Shown: positions 30,471 through 40,985, numbered from the stretch's first letter. The stretch: DNA of 64,000 nucleotides from Ceratotherium simum simum (GCF_000283155.1 NW_004454229.1:6013439-6077438), one strand, 5' to 3'. Notes: generated by a model from the letters alone, not told the origin. Translations and numbers: made by a program.

Positions 30471-31456
30471 CAATGATCACCATTAGTATGTGAATTTGAC
30501 AAGGTCAGGATACATAGGGTGAATACTCAAAAATCAACTGCATGTCTATCTGCAATAAACAGAAAAGGAAATATTTTAGATATTTATAACATCGAAAAAC
30601 ATCAAATACCTCGGGATAAATCTAACATAAGATGTGTGAGACCTCCATGGAGAAAATTACAAAACATGACTGAGAGACATTCAAGAAGCCCTAAGTGAAC
30701 TGAGGGATACACATATTCATGGGTCAAAGATTCCAAATGTGATTTCAGAAATTCCAAATTTATCTTCCCAAATTCATCTAGAGATTCAACGCAATCCCAA
30801 TGAAAATCCCAGCAGGTTCTTTTCATGAGTGGAAATTACCAAGCTAATTCTAAAATTTATATTAAAATTCAAACAGCTAAGATCAGCCAGGGTAATCCTG
30901 AAGAAGAATGACGGAGGAACTTGCACTCTAGGTGTCAAGACTTATTGTAAAACTGCAGTAATTAAGACTATGAAATTGGCACAAAATAAACAAATAGACC
31001 AATGGAACAGAACAGAGAATTCAGAAACAGACCCACTTGCTTAACCGATTTATGGCAAGAGAGAGCAAAGAAAGGACAGCGTGTCAATAAAAACCACTGC
31101 CTCAATCGGATATCTAGATAGAAAAAGAAACTTGACCCCTACCACACACTGTACACAAAAACCAAACCCCGATGGATTACAGATCTAAATGTGAAGTGTA
31201 AAACACCAAGAACAAAATACAGGAGGCTATTCTCACAATTGAGCTAGGCAAAGATTTCTTAAATAGGATACAAGAAGTACTAACCATAAAAAAAATTAAT
31301 AAAGTAGACTACTTTAAAATGAAGAACTTCTACTCATCAAAAGGCACCATGAAGAGAGGAAAAGGACGAGCCCGAGTGGGAAAGGTATTTGTAGCCCACC
31401 TAACCAACAGAGGGCTCAGATCTAGAATACAGATCTTCTATACATAAAAAGGCCAA
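30471..31456 (+). mobile_element. Old L1 LINE, ORF2 part, sense, left of a Tigger
   Basis: tacatagggtgaatactcaa, then gcaataaacagaaaaggaaa, then gattcaacgcaatcccaatg, then atagaccaatggaacagaac and gatctaaatgtgaagtgtaa follow ORF2. Stops throughout. Confidence 0.9.
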
Positions 31457-31959
31457 TACAGATCTTCCTCGACTTTCGATGGGGTTATGTCTCAATAAAC
31501 CCATCATAAGGTGAAAATATCCTAAGTCGAAAATGCTTGTAATACACCTAACTTACCCAACATCCTAGCCTAGCCTACCTTAAATGTGCTCAGAACACTT
31601 ACATTAGCCCACAGTTCGGCAAAATCATCTAACGCAAAGCCTATTTCATAAAAAAGTGTTGAAGAGCTCATGTAATTGATTGAATACTGTACTGAAAGGG
31701 AAAAACAGAATGACTGTCTGGGTACAGAATGGTTGGAAGTGTATCAGTTGTCCATCCTCGGGATCCCAGGGCTGACCGGGAGCTGTGGCCACTGCTGCCC
31801 AGCATCACAGAGAGGATAGGACCGAATATCGCTAAGCCCAGGGAAACGTCAAAACTCAAAATTCCAAGTACAGTTTCTACCAAATGCATATGGCTTTCAC
31901 ACCACCGTAAAGTTGAAAAATCGTAACTCAAACCGTTGTAAGTGGGGGACCTATCTGTC
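31457..31959. mobile_element. Tigger-type DNA transposon nested in L1
   Basis: The element runs from cagatcttcctcgactttcg (31459) to acctatctg (31957) with inverted termini. Its body has aacccatcataaggtgaaaa and gcctaccttaaatgtgctca, and the second half has gctttcacaccaccgtaaag. This matches TcMar-Tigger nonautonomous elements. A TA lies to the left; the right flank TC is probably a mutated TA. L1 resumes after it. Confidence 0.85.
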
Positions 31960-32755
31960 GTCCAAAAAAAAGTTTTTTTAAAGAACTTGAATAGGCACTT
32001 CACAAAAGAAAATATTCAATGGTCAAAAAACATATGAAATGTTGCTCAATATAACTGATCATCAGAAAAGTGCAAATCAAAACCACAGTAAGACACCACC
32101 ACACACCCACCAGAATAGCTAAAACCTAAAGATAAGCAACACTGAGCGTTAGCAGGAACGATGAGTGATGGGAACTCTGGGGCTCTGTTGCTGGGAGGGT
32201 TGACACGGTGCGGTCACCTTGGAAAACTGTATGGCATTACACCCTAAAAATGAACATACCCATACCCTATAGCCCAGCAACTCCATTCCCACATACACAC
32301 CCAAAAGAAGTGCATGTACAGATATATTCATAGTAATGTTACTCATAATGGTCAAAACTGGAAAATGCCCACCAGCAGTGAAAAGATAAACCATAATACT
32401 AAACATCAACAAAAACAAATAAACCAGAGCTACACAACAACATGAACAGATTTCAGAAACATGATGTTGGTTGAAAGAAGCCAGACACAAGATTGTATGG
32501 ATGGTGTGATTCTAGCTATAGAATCTGCAAAAACAGTCTGCGGTGCTGGAAGGCAGGCCCATGGCTACCGTGGGGAGGGAGGCAGGGAGTAGAGCTTGGG
32601 AGGAGGTGCGAGCGGGGTTTCCTGGGGTGATGGTAATATTCTATTTCCTGTCCTAAGTATTGGCTTCACAGTTATGTTCACATTGTGATAGTTGTCGAAC
32701 TGTACACTTAGGATTTATGCACTTTTCTACATATATATGATTTACTTTAATAAAA
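31960..32755 (+). mobile_element. Old L1 LINE 3' part, sense, right of the Tigger
   Basis: acttgaataggcacttcaca, then ccatagcccagcaac-type blocks, then aaatgcccaccagcagtgaa, then gttgtcgaactgtacactta and tactttaataaaaagtac reach the L1 3' end. Confidence 0.9.
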
Positions 32756-32769
32756 AGTACAATTAAAGT

Positions 32770-33165
32770 AGAATGATAGGAACACAACTGAGTGACTACC
32801 TCCCGCCTGGAGGCAGGGAGATCAGGTCAGGGAGAGCACATAGGAAAATGCATTCTCTTGTTAGGGTTCAAATGAGGGGGGAGGGGGCAAGGTGGGCACA
32901 GTAATGGACCAAAGAAGACAGTGACACACACTAATAAATGTGCATAATCCAATTCTATGCATTTAAGATTAAAAATTTAAATACATCACAAGGACTACAC
33001 TCCAGGAAGAAATCACTGGAATCAGAATACCACCACCCATCTCATGAGAGAGGTAAGTGGTGTAGTGCTCTGTCAAAGCCAGAATAAAACAAATGTTATT
33101 TTCTTGATTTGTATTCAGCATCTAGAACAAGGCAGATCTCCAATAAATAATCGCTAAAGGAAGAG
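32770..33165. other. Unassigned sequence with a possible repeat tail
   Basis: AT-rich sequence. Near 33060-33165 (cagcatctagaacaaggcag, ccaataaataatcgctaaag) it looks like a MIR or L2 tail, but I cannot assign it. Confidence 0.35.
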
Positions 33166-33169
33166 ATGG

Positions 33170-33455
33170 ATGTTCCAGTTATAAATAAGTTCTGGGGATA
33201 TAATACAGCATGGTAACTATAGTTAACAATACCGTATTGTATATTTGCAAGCTGCTAAGAGAGTAAATCTTAAAAGTCATCATCACAAGAAAAAAAAATT
33301 GTAACTGTGAGGTGACAGATGTTAACTAAACTGACTGTGGTGATCATTTCACAACATACACATGTATCAAATCATTATGTTGTGCCCCTTAAACTAATAC
33401 AATGATGTATGTCAATTACATCTCAGTAAAACTGGGGAGAAAACAAGAGACGGAC
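33170..33455 (+). mobile_element. L1 LINE 3' UTR, short, sense
   Basis: gatataatacagcatggtaa, then ctatagttaacaataccgta, then gctgctaagagagtaaatct and gttgtgccccttaaactaat are an older L1 3' UTR. It is strongly 5' truncated. Confidence 0.85.
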
Positions 33456-33659
33456 GAACGAGGACGAACAAACGAACAGCTCACGTGAAGCAGGACACGC
33501 CCCTCCCTCAACACCCTCTCACCCCGTCCCTCCAACAGCACCCTCCCCCGGTCTATGTTCCTCTTGGGCTGGCACTGGCCTCATCAGCACAGCCTCTGCT
33601 ATCACCGCCCCCACCCTCTCTCGGGCATCGCACGCCAGCCCAGGGGGCTCTGGACGTTG
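33456..33659. other. Unassigned sequence
   Basis: An A/G/C-rich tail (gacgaacgaggacgaacaaa) follows the L1. No gene. Confidence 0.35.
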
Positions 33660-34190
33660 GGCCAAATGAGTTAACAATTTCCTTTCAGCCCTATGGCGTT
33701 TCGCAAATGTTAGCGCATTTTTTCACAGCCTGAAAGAGCCAGAGTCTTTTTTAACAGTCCAGTTCTGGGCTGGATCTGTCACCACGACAGTAACAAATTA
33801 AAATTAAAAAAAAAGTCTAAGTGCACAGTGTGCTTATAATAAATGGTTTGCACAAAATTCTTCATTCCACATATGGGCAGAGCGATGCCTTTACTGTGCA
33901 CACTGTTTGTGGAGAGCCCGTAACCAAGGCTGTGACTGGGCAGAATGTGGAAGTCGTTTTCTACTATTAAATAAGGAAAACAAGGTTCTCATTTGAAAAT
34001 TAATTCAATGAAAACTATTAAGCAGTTGGCCGTGAATGCCTCGGTATTTTTTCCAAACTGATACTAATAAGGGCTCCACTCCCAGCCCTGCCTAAACAAA
34101 AACACAAAATTAACCACATAATTTCCAAGAACGTTTTCCCAATGGTGGTGTTGTTTTGAAACACGTAACCAGGAGGAGCGTGCAGATCTA
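33660..34190. promoter_or_regulatory. Repeat-free AT-rich block, candidate conserved element
   Basis: No repeat recognised. Intact long AT words occur (gagttaacaatttcctttca, tttgaaaattaattcaatga, gtgcttataataaatggttt) with spaced homeodomain-like ATTA sites. This resembles conserved enhancer DNA. Inference only. Confidence 0.35.
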
Positions 34191-34454
34191 TCAAAACCGA
34201 GACCCAGGTTCCTGTGACACTGCCTTCTGGTGGGTCTGGGGGAGGGTGGCTGCCTCTTGGGTGCCATGGGGCTGGTGAATGGAGCGCTCCCTTTGTTCAA
34301 CGATCACTTGACGTGTGGAGCGCACCAGGGCCTGGGAGGGTTGGGAGGGACTCGGGGTGAAGGAGACAGATGCAGGTCCCCAAGGCCTCTCCAGAGACAC
34401 GCGGTCAGCAAGTGCGGACGGTGCACCACTGTGGGGCGGCTGGTGAAGGGGAGA
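34191..34454. other. Unassigned sequence
   Basis: No feature recognised. Confidence 0.35.
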
Positions 34455-34620
34455 CGCTGCAGGACTGGAAGTCAGGCAGATCTGGATTTAAAGCCCAGAT
34501 ACACCATTTCCTAGCAGGACAGTCTCAGTGTCTTCATCTGTAAAATGGGGCTGTTCTATGAATTCACTGTGTCCCGGTACGTAAAGAATCCAGCACATGC
34601 TTGGCACACAGCAGGTGGTC
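34455..34620 (+). mobile_element. MIR SINE, sense
   Basis: gatctggatttaaagcccag, then gtgtcttcatctgtaaaatg, then gcttggcacacagcaggtgg span head to tail. Confidence 0.85.
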
Positions 34621-34634
34621 ATCTGATGTTCCCT

Positions 34635-34760
34635 TCTGTGCCAGATCTGTGCTGAGGATGCAGAGACGAGAGTCAGCCACTGCTGCCTGCAGAAAACCAG
34701 CTAATTAGAGCAGGAGGCACAGCGTGCTGTGGGAGCTCAGGGGCAGAGGAGGCTGGGATC
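34635..34760 (-). mobile_element. L2 LINE 3' end, antisense, diverged
   Basis: gccagatctgtgctgaggat, then gcaggaggcacagcgtgctg have L2-type antisense 3' order. Confidence 0.45.
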
Positions 34761-34929
34761 TAAGGCCCAGGGGTGAGTCCCACATGTGCCGTTCCTAACG
34801 GGGTGTCCTTAGCTTGCAGGCCACTCAGACCAGTGCTGACCAGGAAAGCGGGTGGCAGGGACAGCTGGGGAGATCAGGCCAGGATAACACGGCCAAGGAC
34901 TCTCTGGGAGCCCCAGACCATCCTAGGAC

Positions 34930-35060
34930 GGATGGTTTATATGCCCATGTCCCCCAGGTCCTGTAACTGTCAGTCCCCTGAGGGCAGGGATAGTGTGTGA
35001 CTCATTTCTGAGTCCTCAGTGTGCAGCCAGGCTGGGAACAGACCATAACTCAGGGAAGGT
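34930..35060 (+). mobile_element. L2 LINE 3' end, sense
   Basis: gtcagtcccctgagggcagg, then gtgtgactcatttctgagtc is the L2 3' region on the sense strand. Confidence 0.75.
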
Positions 35061-35239
35061 TATCATAAACAAATGAGTCCTCGAGGACACCTTCCATGTG
35101 TTTCCTGTGGTTCAGGAGGGAGGTCGTCCTAGGTAGAAGCCTTGACCTCCGTGTAACACAAGCCTCCCAGGTCACCACTCTTAAAACTGAGGTCCGCGGT
35201 GTCACAGAGGGGCCTGGGCTCTAGGGCCAGTCCTAGGAT
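35061..35239. other. Unassigned sequence
   Basis: No feature recognised. Confidence 0.35.
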
Positions 35240-35400
35240 GACACAACGACAGACTAAGGCCACCAAAAAGGAGAAGGGGCGTCACTGTGCTTCCGCTGCC
35301 TCATCTGTAAGTGGGATGATGAAGCAGCAATCCTGCCTCCCAGGGCTGCGGAGAGGATCAAACGACGTAACAGCAGGGAGAGAGAGGCACTGGACACGCG
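35240..35400 (+). mobile_element. MIR-like SINE, sense, diverged
   Basis: gcttccgctgcctcatctgt, then gggctgcggagaggatcaaa resemble MIR core and 3' sequence. Confidence 0.5.
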
Positions 35401-35444
35401 TGAGGCCTCCACTTCTCGCTCTCCACCGTCTCTGTCTCTATCTC

Positions 35445-35520
35445 TCAACAGATTCTGACCGCACGCCTACTGTGCGCAAGGCTCTGGGGCCCGCAGGGAT
35501 GAGCCCCAGCTAGAGGTGGC
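35445..35520 (-). mobile_element. L2 3' tip, antisense
   Basis: cgcctactgtgcgcaaggct followed by ctggggcccgcagggatgag is an antisense L2 3' motif. Confidence 0.5.
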
Positions 35521-35599
35521 ACTGGAGGTGAGTGGGGGGTCCTGAGCATCACCAGCTGGAAGAGGCGGAGGGGAAAGAAAAGGCAGCTGTGGACACAGT

Positions 35600-35700
35600 G
35601 CCTGCCTCAACTGAGAGCTTGTAAATGTTGGATTGATAGACAGACGGATGGATGGACATAAGGATGGAGACAAAGGAATGAATGAAGGAGTGGGCAAGAC
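35600..35700 (+). repeat. L2-tail-like simple repeat (GATG/GACA mix)
   Basis: tgttggattgatagacagac, then ggatggatggacataaggat and aatgaatgaaggag form an imperfect tetranucleotide tract like an expanded L2 tail. Confidence 0.5.
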
Positions 35701-35849
35701 TTAACCCTAGTTTTTGGTCCCTCCTTCTCCCATGGAGGCGGTTTGCTGTGCCCTGTCCCCAGAACACCCACACGCAGACCCACACTCCTCCCGTGACCCC
35801 CATGGAAATGCCTGTAAACAGCACAACGGCCCGAAGGCCCCGCCCACGT

Positions 35850-36070
35850 CTCCATCCTCCCATTCTGTCTCTGTGTCTCTGCCTGGACTGCTCTCTGTTC
35901 TGTTGGTCTCCTTCCCTGGGTCTCTGACTTGCTCTGTCTCGTTCTCTTTTTCCCAGTAGGACGGTATCTTTCTCCACCTCTTGGTGTCTCTGCCTCTCTT
36001 TTTGGCTTCTCTCTTCTCCTTTCTTTTCTTCCCTCCGTCCCCTGGTCCCACTGCCCGTCCATCTTCCCAA
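35850..36070 (+). repeat. Polypyrimidine (TC-rich) tract
   Basis: Long runs of TC words with few purines (gtctctgtgtctctgcctgg, ttctcctttcttttcttccc). The long open frame on the opposite strand here is a composition artefact of the tract. Confidence 0.75.
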
Positions 36071-36079
36071 TGCCCCTGT

Positions 36080-36565
36080 GAAAGCCTCCCCTCCTGCCTG
36101 CAGGTGTTTGATGCGGGGAGACCCCGCTGTGAGCATTCAGAGAACCCAGGAGACAGACATCCCTGCTGAAAGTGGCCATGACCCAGGTCACAGGCAGGGG
36201 GACACCAATGTCCCCACCATACCCCACCTACCACCCCTCCTCCCACCTCTGGCTCCCCTGTGACCCAGTCCTCCTAGCTGCCAGCTCCTCCTGGGTGAGG
36301 AGGAAGGAGAGCACCCAGGGAGAGGTCTCTACCTGGACCAGACCCCAATGGACAGCTGCCAGGGGACCACTGGGTTTAGTTTTCTCTAAGGGGCTCGCAG
36401 CCAAAGTACTGCCACCCCCACCAGAGGACAGAAGCAGGTGGATCTTTCTGTGAGGGACAGCACCCAATTCCGCCTGGCTTGGGGCTGGGACCAAGACATG
36501 CAAGACACTGCAGCACAACAGCAGTGCTAGTCACCTGCACACATGGGCCCGGCACATCACCATTT
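36080..36565. other. Unassigned sequence
   Basis: No gene or repeat recognised. Confidence 0.35.
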
Positions 36566-36825
36566 CCAAGGTCCTGACACACATCCATCCACTCAATGGA
36601 AACTTCCTGAGCACTCCTCTGTGCCAGGCAGAGTTCTAGGTCCTAAGCCTAGACAGAGCAGGAATGAGACGGGCAAAAGCCCGTGCCCACGTGGACCTGA
36701 CACTCGAGCGGAGGAGACGGACATAATCAGAACGTGGAGGACGGTGAGGATGAGCTGCCATCATCGAGAGAGCAGCGGGTCTGGGCACCAGAGTCTCCCC
36801 AGCTTGGTTTTGACCACATTAAATC

Positions 36826-36848
36826 TGGGGCGCCCCCTGGACATCCAC
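36826..36848 (-). promoter_or_regulatory. CTCF-like motif inside an L2
   Basis: ggggcgccccctggacatcc (core cgccccctgg at 36831-36840) reads CCAGGGGGCG on the minus strand, close to the CTCF core. It lies in the antisense L2, so it is a repeat-derived candidate. Binding cannot be judged here. Confidence 0.4.
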
Positions 36849-37284
36849 GTGGAGACGCAGAAAGGCAGCTAGCTATACAAGCCTGAGCTCCAGGGGAAGG
36901 TCTGGGCTGGGCATATACATTTGGGAGTCACCAACAAATGGATGCTCTTCAAAGCCACAACCTGGATGAGATCAGAGACAGTGAGAGAGGCCAGTGAGGT
37001 GAGGCGGACAGGGAAGAGGGCCGGAAGAAGTAGAGAGGTGGGGAGACCAGGAGAGTGTGCGGTCGGTGAGGAGGGGAGCGCTCATGAGCAAAGGCTGCTA
37101 ATGGGCAGAGGGACTGAGAGATGACGGTGGCCTGGGCGATGCGGAGGCCACTGCGACCTCTACAGGGGCAGCATCAGTGCAGCTGTGGACGTGAGAGCCT
37201 AGTGTGGGCTCAGCAGAGAAACAGGACAAAAGCACAGCCGACTCCTCCAAGGGGCTTTGCTCTAAAGGAAAGGAAAGGAGGGAG

Positions 37285-37322
37285 GCGGCATCCGAGGAGG
37301 GACGCGGCATCTGAGGAGGGAC
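37285..37322 (-). repeat. 19-base tandem duplication inside the L2
   Basis: gcggcatccgaggagggac at 37285-37303 is followed at 37304-37322 by gcggcatctgaggagggac. The two differ at one base (C/T). L2 has this part once, so the duplication is local. Confidence 0.85.
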
Positions 37323-37439
37323 GTGGGTCAAGAGGTGTGTTGGGTTGCGTAATATGGCTGAAATAGCAGCTTGCTTACGCGGGGAAGGGAATGACTCAGC
37401 AGAAAGGAGGAGCTGACGCTGCAGGAGCGGGGGCGGTGG

Positions 37440-37560
37440 GGCGTCTAGTGCACCGTGCCTTTGACGCCCACACACCCCAGAGCCTGGGGGCAGGGGGGAC
37501 CGTCCTCATTCTTCAGATGAGGACACTGAGGCTGAGAACAGCTCCCCTGCTCCTTCAGAA
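37440..37560 (-). mobile_element. MIR SINE fragment, antisense
   Basis: cattcttcagatgaggacac followed by tgaggctgagaacagc is the antisense MIR core. Confidence 0.7.
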
Positions 37561-37679
37561 CAGTCACCCCCGGGGGGTTTCCTTCCTCACCTGCCCCGGC
37601 TTAAAAACCTCCTCCCCCCAGGCAGGGCAGGAGTCTGCACGTCAGCCTGTTCCTTAGATGCTTCTCCGGCATCACCGAC

Positions 37680-37800
37680 AACCACTGCTCCAGACCAGGA
37701 GTCTCCAAACCTTTTTGATCTCACATCCCTATCAGGAGAAAATGTATTCATTCATAAATCATAGACATAAACTGCTATTCTTATATATATTATCAAAAAC
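37680..37800. mobile_element. DNA-transposon-like fragment, unassigned
   Basis: caggagtctccaaacctttt resembles a hAT-type terminal repeat (CAG-GTTCTCAAACTTTTT-like), followed by AT-rich sequence. I cannot name the family. Confidence 0.35.
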
Positions 37801-37834
37801 ACTGTACCACATCCTAGGTATGCGGCCTCGGGTC

Positions 37835-37975
37835 AGACGCCCAAGTAACCTCTCTGTGCCTCAGTTTCCCCATCCATAAAATGGGAAGTAATAAGAGCAC
37901 CCGTCTCATATGGTCGTGGTGAAGACTTCACGAGTTAAAAACACAGGCAGTGCCCAGAACAGTGCCTGCCACACA
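37835..37975 (+). mobile_element. MIR SINE, sense
   Basis: gtgcctcagtttccccatcc, then ataaaatgggaagtaataag, then acagtgcctgccacacagga span MIR core to 3' end. Confidence 0.85.
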
Positions 37976-37977
37976 GG

Positions 37978-38004
37978 ATCATCATCATCATCATCATCAT
38001 CATC
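37978..38004 (+). repeat. (ATC)n microsatellite
   Basis: Nine uninterrupted ATC units, beginning in the tail of the MIR to the left. Confidence 0.95.
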
Positions 38005-38089
38005 ACCACACCAAAAATGAGATATGTCACACATACAAACCCTGCTCTAACATTTCTCCCCCACCCCACAGAGAGTCTTGGTGCCCCAC

Positions 38090-38205
38090 CTTAGTGACCG
38101 CTGGTCCACATGGTGAGGTCCTCAGGGACCAGGACCATGCATGTCTTATTCATCCTTTTATGTCCAATGCCTAGCCGAGGGCCTGGCACACCGCGAGTGG
38201 GCAAT
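38090..38205 (+). mobile_element. L2 LINE 3' end, sense
   Basis: gcatgtcttattcatccttt, then cgagggcctggcacaccgcg is the L2 3' region. Confidence 0.7.
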
Positions 38206-38214
38206 ACACTGCTG

Positions 38215-38450
38215 CTGGCATAAAGAACCGCCATTTGCTGAGGCCCAACCGCGAACCGCACATCACTTGATCCTTGCGACAACCACTGAGGGGCGATCAA
38301 CATTCCATCTTACAATGGGAGAAACCGAGGCTCTGAGGGGTAAAGTGATTTGTCTGAGGCCATAGAACAAGTCACGGTAGAGCTGGGGCCCACACGGTGG
38401 TGGTGACAGCTGGATGCCGAGTCCCATGGCTAGTGTCCTCCCCATCACCA
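38215..38450 (-). mobile_element. MIR SINE, antisense
   Basis: tgctgaggcccaaccgcgaa, then ccatcttacaatgggagaaa and gaggctctgaggggtaaagt follow the antisense MIR. Confidence 0.8.
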
Positions 38451-38539
38451 GGGGTACAGCCAGAATATACTGCTGGGATCTGGCTGCCTGGAGGATGGGG
38501 GCTGGCTCTCAGCCTGGCTGTCCCCCTCCCCGAGCAGAA

Positions 38540-39110
38540 GAGGAAGGATTAGCTGGGCAAATGCACACACCTCATAATTAGCAGACGCACAGAGGAAAAC
38601 AGAGCCGGTGCAAGCAGGAAGGGCAGAAGGGGCAGAGACCCTAACCTGGCACCCCGCCCTGCCCCGCCCCATCCCCCTGGAGCTGAGCCCAGCCTCAGCT
38701 GAAGCAGCATCGCTGCTGTTTGGGAATCTGCACCTTCCCTTCACCTCACACTCCCTCCCTGCAAGGCTGCAGATCAGCTCTCGAGGCTGCATTACGGGAT
38801 TTCTGAAATGTCACCAAGAACAAAGCTCCCCTTTCTGCCAGCCTCTAATATTTACAAGCAAGCACAAATCTGTGAGAAAATTCAATTGAACGCAGATGGC
38901 AGGAAATTCCTCCAAAATGACAGTGGCCAAATTCAAACCACAAGACATGAAAATAACCCAACATACTAGACATGAAGAACATATCTTATAGACTTCTCCT
39001 CGTGCGATTTGCAATCTGTGATTGATTACCAGGAAGACAGACTGCAGATTTATTGGACTTCTGTAGAACACGGATTCCATTTGCAACAATTAAACCTTCC
39101 ATGGTTGAGA
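38540..39110. promoter_or_regulatory. Repeat-free block, candidate conserved noncoding element
   Basis: No repeat is recognised. From about 38760 it is AT-rich with long intact words (ctgcattacgggatttctga, aaattcaattgaacgcagat, gcaatctgtgattgattacc, gcaacaattaaaccttccat). Homeodomain-like attg/atta sites recur. It is the longest and cleanest such block in this part of the window. Function is inference. Confidence 0.4.
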
Positions 39111-39734
39111 AAGGGGTCGGAGGGGGCTAGAGGGAGATGGTGAAGTTAAGGAATGTGGTGTGAGGCTGATAAAGGCTGGTGTTAGCCCCCGTAGAGCTGG
39201 CGTCTGCCCGGCTCAGGTACCAGCCAGCAGGGAGGGCGCGCGTGTGCCACTGGGTTGGAGGTCCGGCTTGTGGCAGTGGGCTGGGGGCAGAGGCACGCTG
39301 ACAGGCTTCTGAAGGGACAGGTATATGCGAATCTGCTGACCCTCTGGGCATACATGGCTAGACTAGAGCTGTGGAGGGATCCTCATGATGGCAGTGGTCC
39401 TGGAGGGGCTGAGAAGAGGATGACAGAACCACTGAGCCAAGGGACACTGACAATGCCTCACCCCATGCCTTGGACAAAGCAGACATCACTAATAGATCAC
39501 ACCATCTCTTTCCTGCTAAGCTCAGAATCCTTCTCAACACAGTTCTCCAGGCAGCACTAGCAAGCAGCCAAAGCTGGGCTAAGAGCGGAAACCTGTTTGC
39601 CAGCCCTGCGCTCATGCACTGGGGGCCTTGTGGTGTGTGCTGGGGGCTGGAGCACCAGTGGTGTGCTCCGGCACTGAAGGAAACAGGTATGTGTTAAACT
39701 CTTAATGATCTCGATGTATGCTAATAAGCTGGAG
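39111..39734. other. Unassigned sequence, no gene seen
   Basis: Several short open frames but no recognisable protein or repeat. Confidence 0.35.
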
Positions 39735-39815
39735 GCTCGGGTGTGTTTAACGGCTCAGTAGCTGAGGTGTGTGCCAAGAGGTCAGAGATTCAAATCTGTG
39801 CCACAAGCCAAGTTT
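39735..39815 (+). repeat. tRNA-like (SINE head-like) segment
   Basis: cggctcagtagc (39751-39762) resembles an A box and gattcaaatc (39787-39796) resembles a B box, 24 bases apart. The spacing is shorter than in a tRNA. It does not match MIR or ERE. It may be a decayed tRNA-derived SINE, or chance. Confidence 0.3.
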
Positions 39816-39899
39816 CTTGACCAGGTGGCGGATACTCAGCATCTGTAGGATTCCACCTCCCAGTCCTCAGAGCGGCTCAGATCTCTCCAAGGGCTGGGG

Positions 39900-40400
39900 A
39901 GGGGACGTTTGCATGTGGATTAAGGATGGCTGCAAATTCTTTGACAGTCCTCTCATTAAGAGGTGGGTCTGTGTCCCCTCTCTGAATCTGGGCTGGCCTG
40001 TGACGGGCTTGACAAACGGAGCACGGTGGAAGTGATGCTGTGCCTGTGATGAGCCTGCCCTTCTAAGGACTGGCAGTTTCCCTCTGGGTCCCCTGGAGCC
40101 CCGAGCCGCCCCATAAGAAGTCTGACTATCCTGCTGGAGACACGCCATGGAGACTACCTGGAGAGGGAGAAGGGCCCAGCTGAGCCCCGCCTTCCAGCCA
40201 CCCTCACCTGTGTGCCAGCAGATGATCAATCTGTCCTGGACTCTCCAACCAGACCAGCTGCCAACTGAATACCACCAAAGTGACCCCGTCGATGTCACGC
40301 AGAGCAGAAGGAGCACCCAGAACAGCCTTGCCCCAGATTCCCATACAATTGTGAGACATAGTGAAATGTCTGGTGATTTCAGCCACTAAATTTTGGGGTA
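39900..40400 (+). mobile_element. LTR-like element of ERVL/MaLR type
   Basis: aagaggtgggtctgtgtccc, then gaatctgggctggcctgtga, then tggagacacgccatggagac, and the end block gccactaaattttggggtag follow a known ERVL-type LTR. Subfamily not named. No internal region. Confidence 0.6.
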
Positions 40401-40439
40401 GTGGTGATGGAGGTCACCCACCCTTGCCCCCTTTATCCC

Positions 40440-40985
40440 CATCCTCACTGTTCCCTCCCTTTCAGCCTCATCACCTCAGCCTGGAGGACCACCGTGGCCT
40501 GGGTTCCCAGCCTCCTGTCTGGTCCCCCACTAGCCACACTTTCCCTGGCCTCCAGTGACCTTGCTAAGCTGAGGCTCTGATCACGCCCAGCCTCAAAGCC
40601 CTGTGGGGTCATGACCACCTCTCCAGCCACCTTGCCCACCACTCCCCTCCCCAGCCCTGTGCTCACCATTCCCCAGATGGAGCACACTCTTGAAAGGCCC
40701 CCACGCTGTTGTACATGCTCTTCCCTCTGCCCAATGCCCTGCGTCCTGTCGTCTGCTTGGCAAACTCCTATTCATCCTTCAGTGCCTAGCTCAAATCCAG
40801 AGCATCTGTTGACTCCTCCCTCTGGACTTTTTTAGCCTTCACCACCCTGTATTATCATTATACACGAGGCTGGGAAGCAACTTGAGCAGAGGACAGAAGC
40901 TCTTGGTTTTTTGCCCAGTGCTAACATGGTACCTGGCATAGAATCCAGCAGAGTTTTACTGAATAAGCTAATAAAATAACAAATG
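40440..40985 (+). mobile_element. L2 LINE, sense, long 3' part
   Basis: cagcctggaggaccaccgtg, then ctctccagccaccttgccca, then gtacatgctcttccctctgc, then ttcatccttcagtgcctagc and gtacctggcatagaatccag follow L2 ORF2 to the 3' end. Confidence 0.85.

Larger units (their letters stand above)
36570..37400 (-). mobile_element. L2 LINE, antisense, long with deletions
   Basis: gagcactcctctgtgccagg, then gcccacgtggacctgacact, then tggacatccacgtggagacg, then gaccaggagagtgtgcggtc, then gacgtgggtcaagaggtgtg follow antisense L2 with internal gaps. It contains a CTCF-like motif and a 19-base tandem duplication. Confidence 0.85.

Noticed and set aside
35549..36246. Three long overlapping minus-strand open frames (up to 206 codons)
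   Set aside because: They overlap in three frames over a TC-rich tract and encode low-complexity R/E/Q/K-rich peptides. This is a composition artefact, not a gene.
37978..38004. CRISPR-like array
   Set aside because: It is a trinucleotide microsatellite without spacers; nothing in the window has repeat-spacer organisation.
37950..38010. Histidine-run peptide at the ATC tract
   Set aside because: Microsatellite translation only; not a metal-binding protein.
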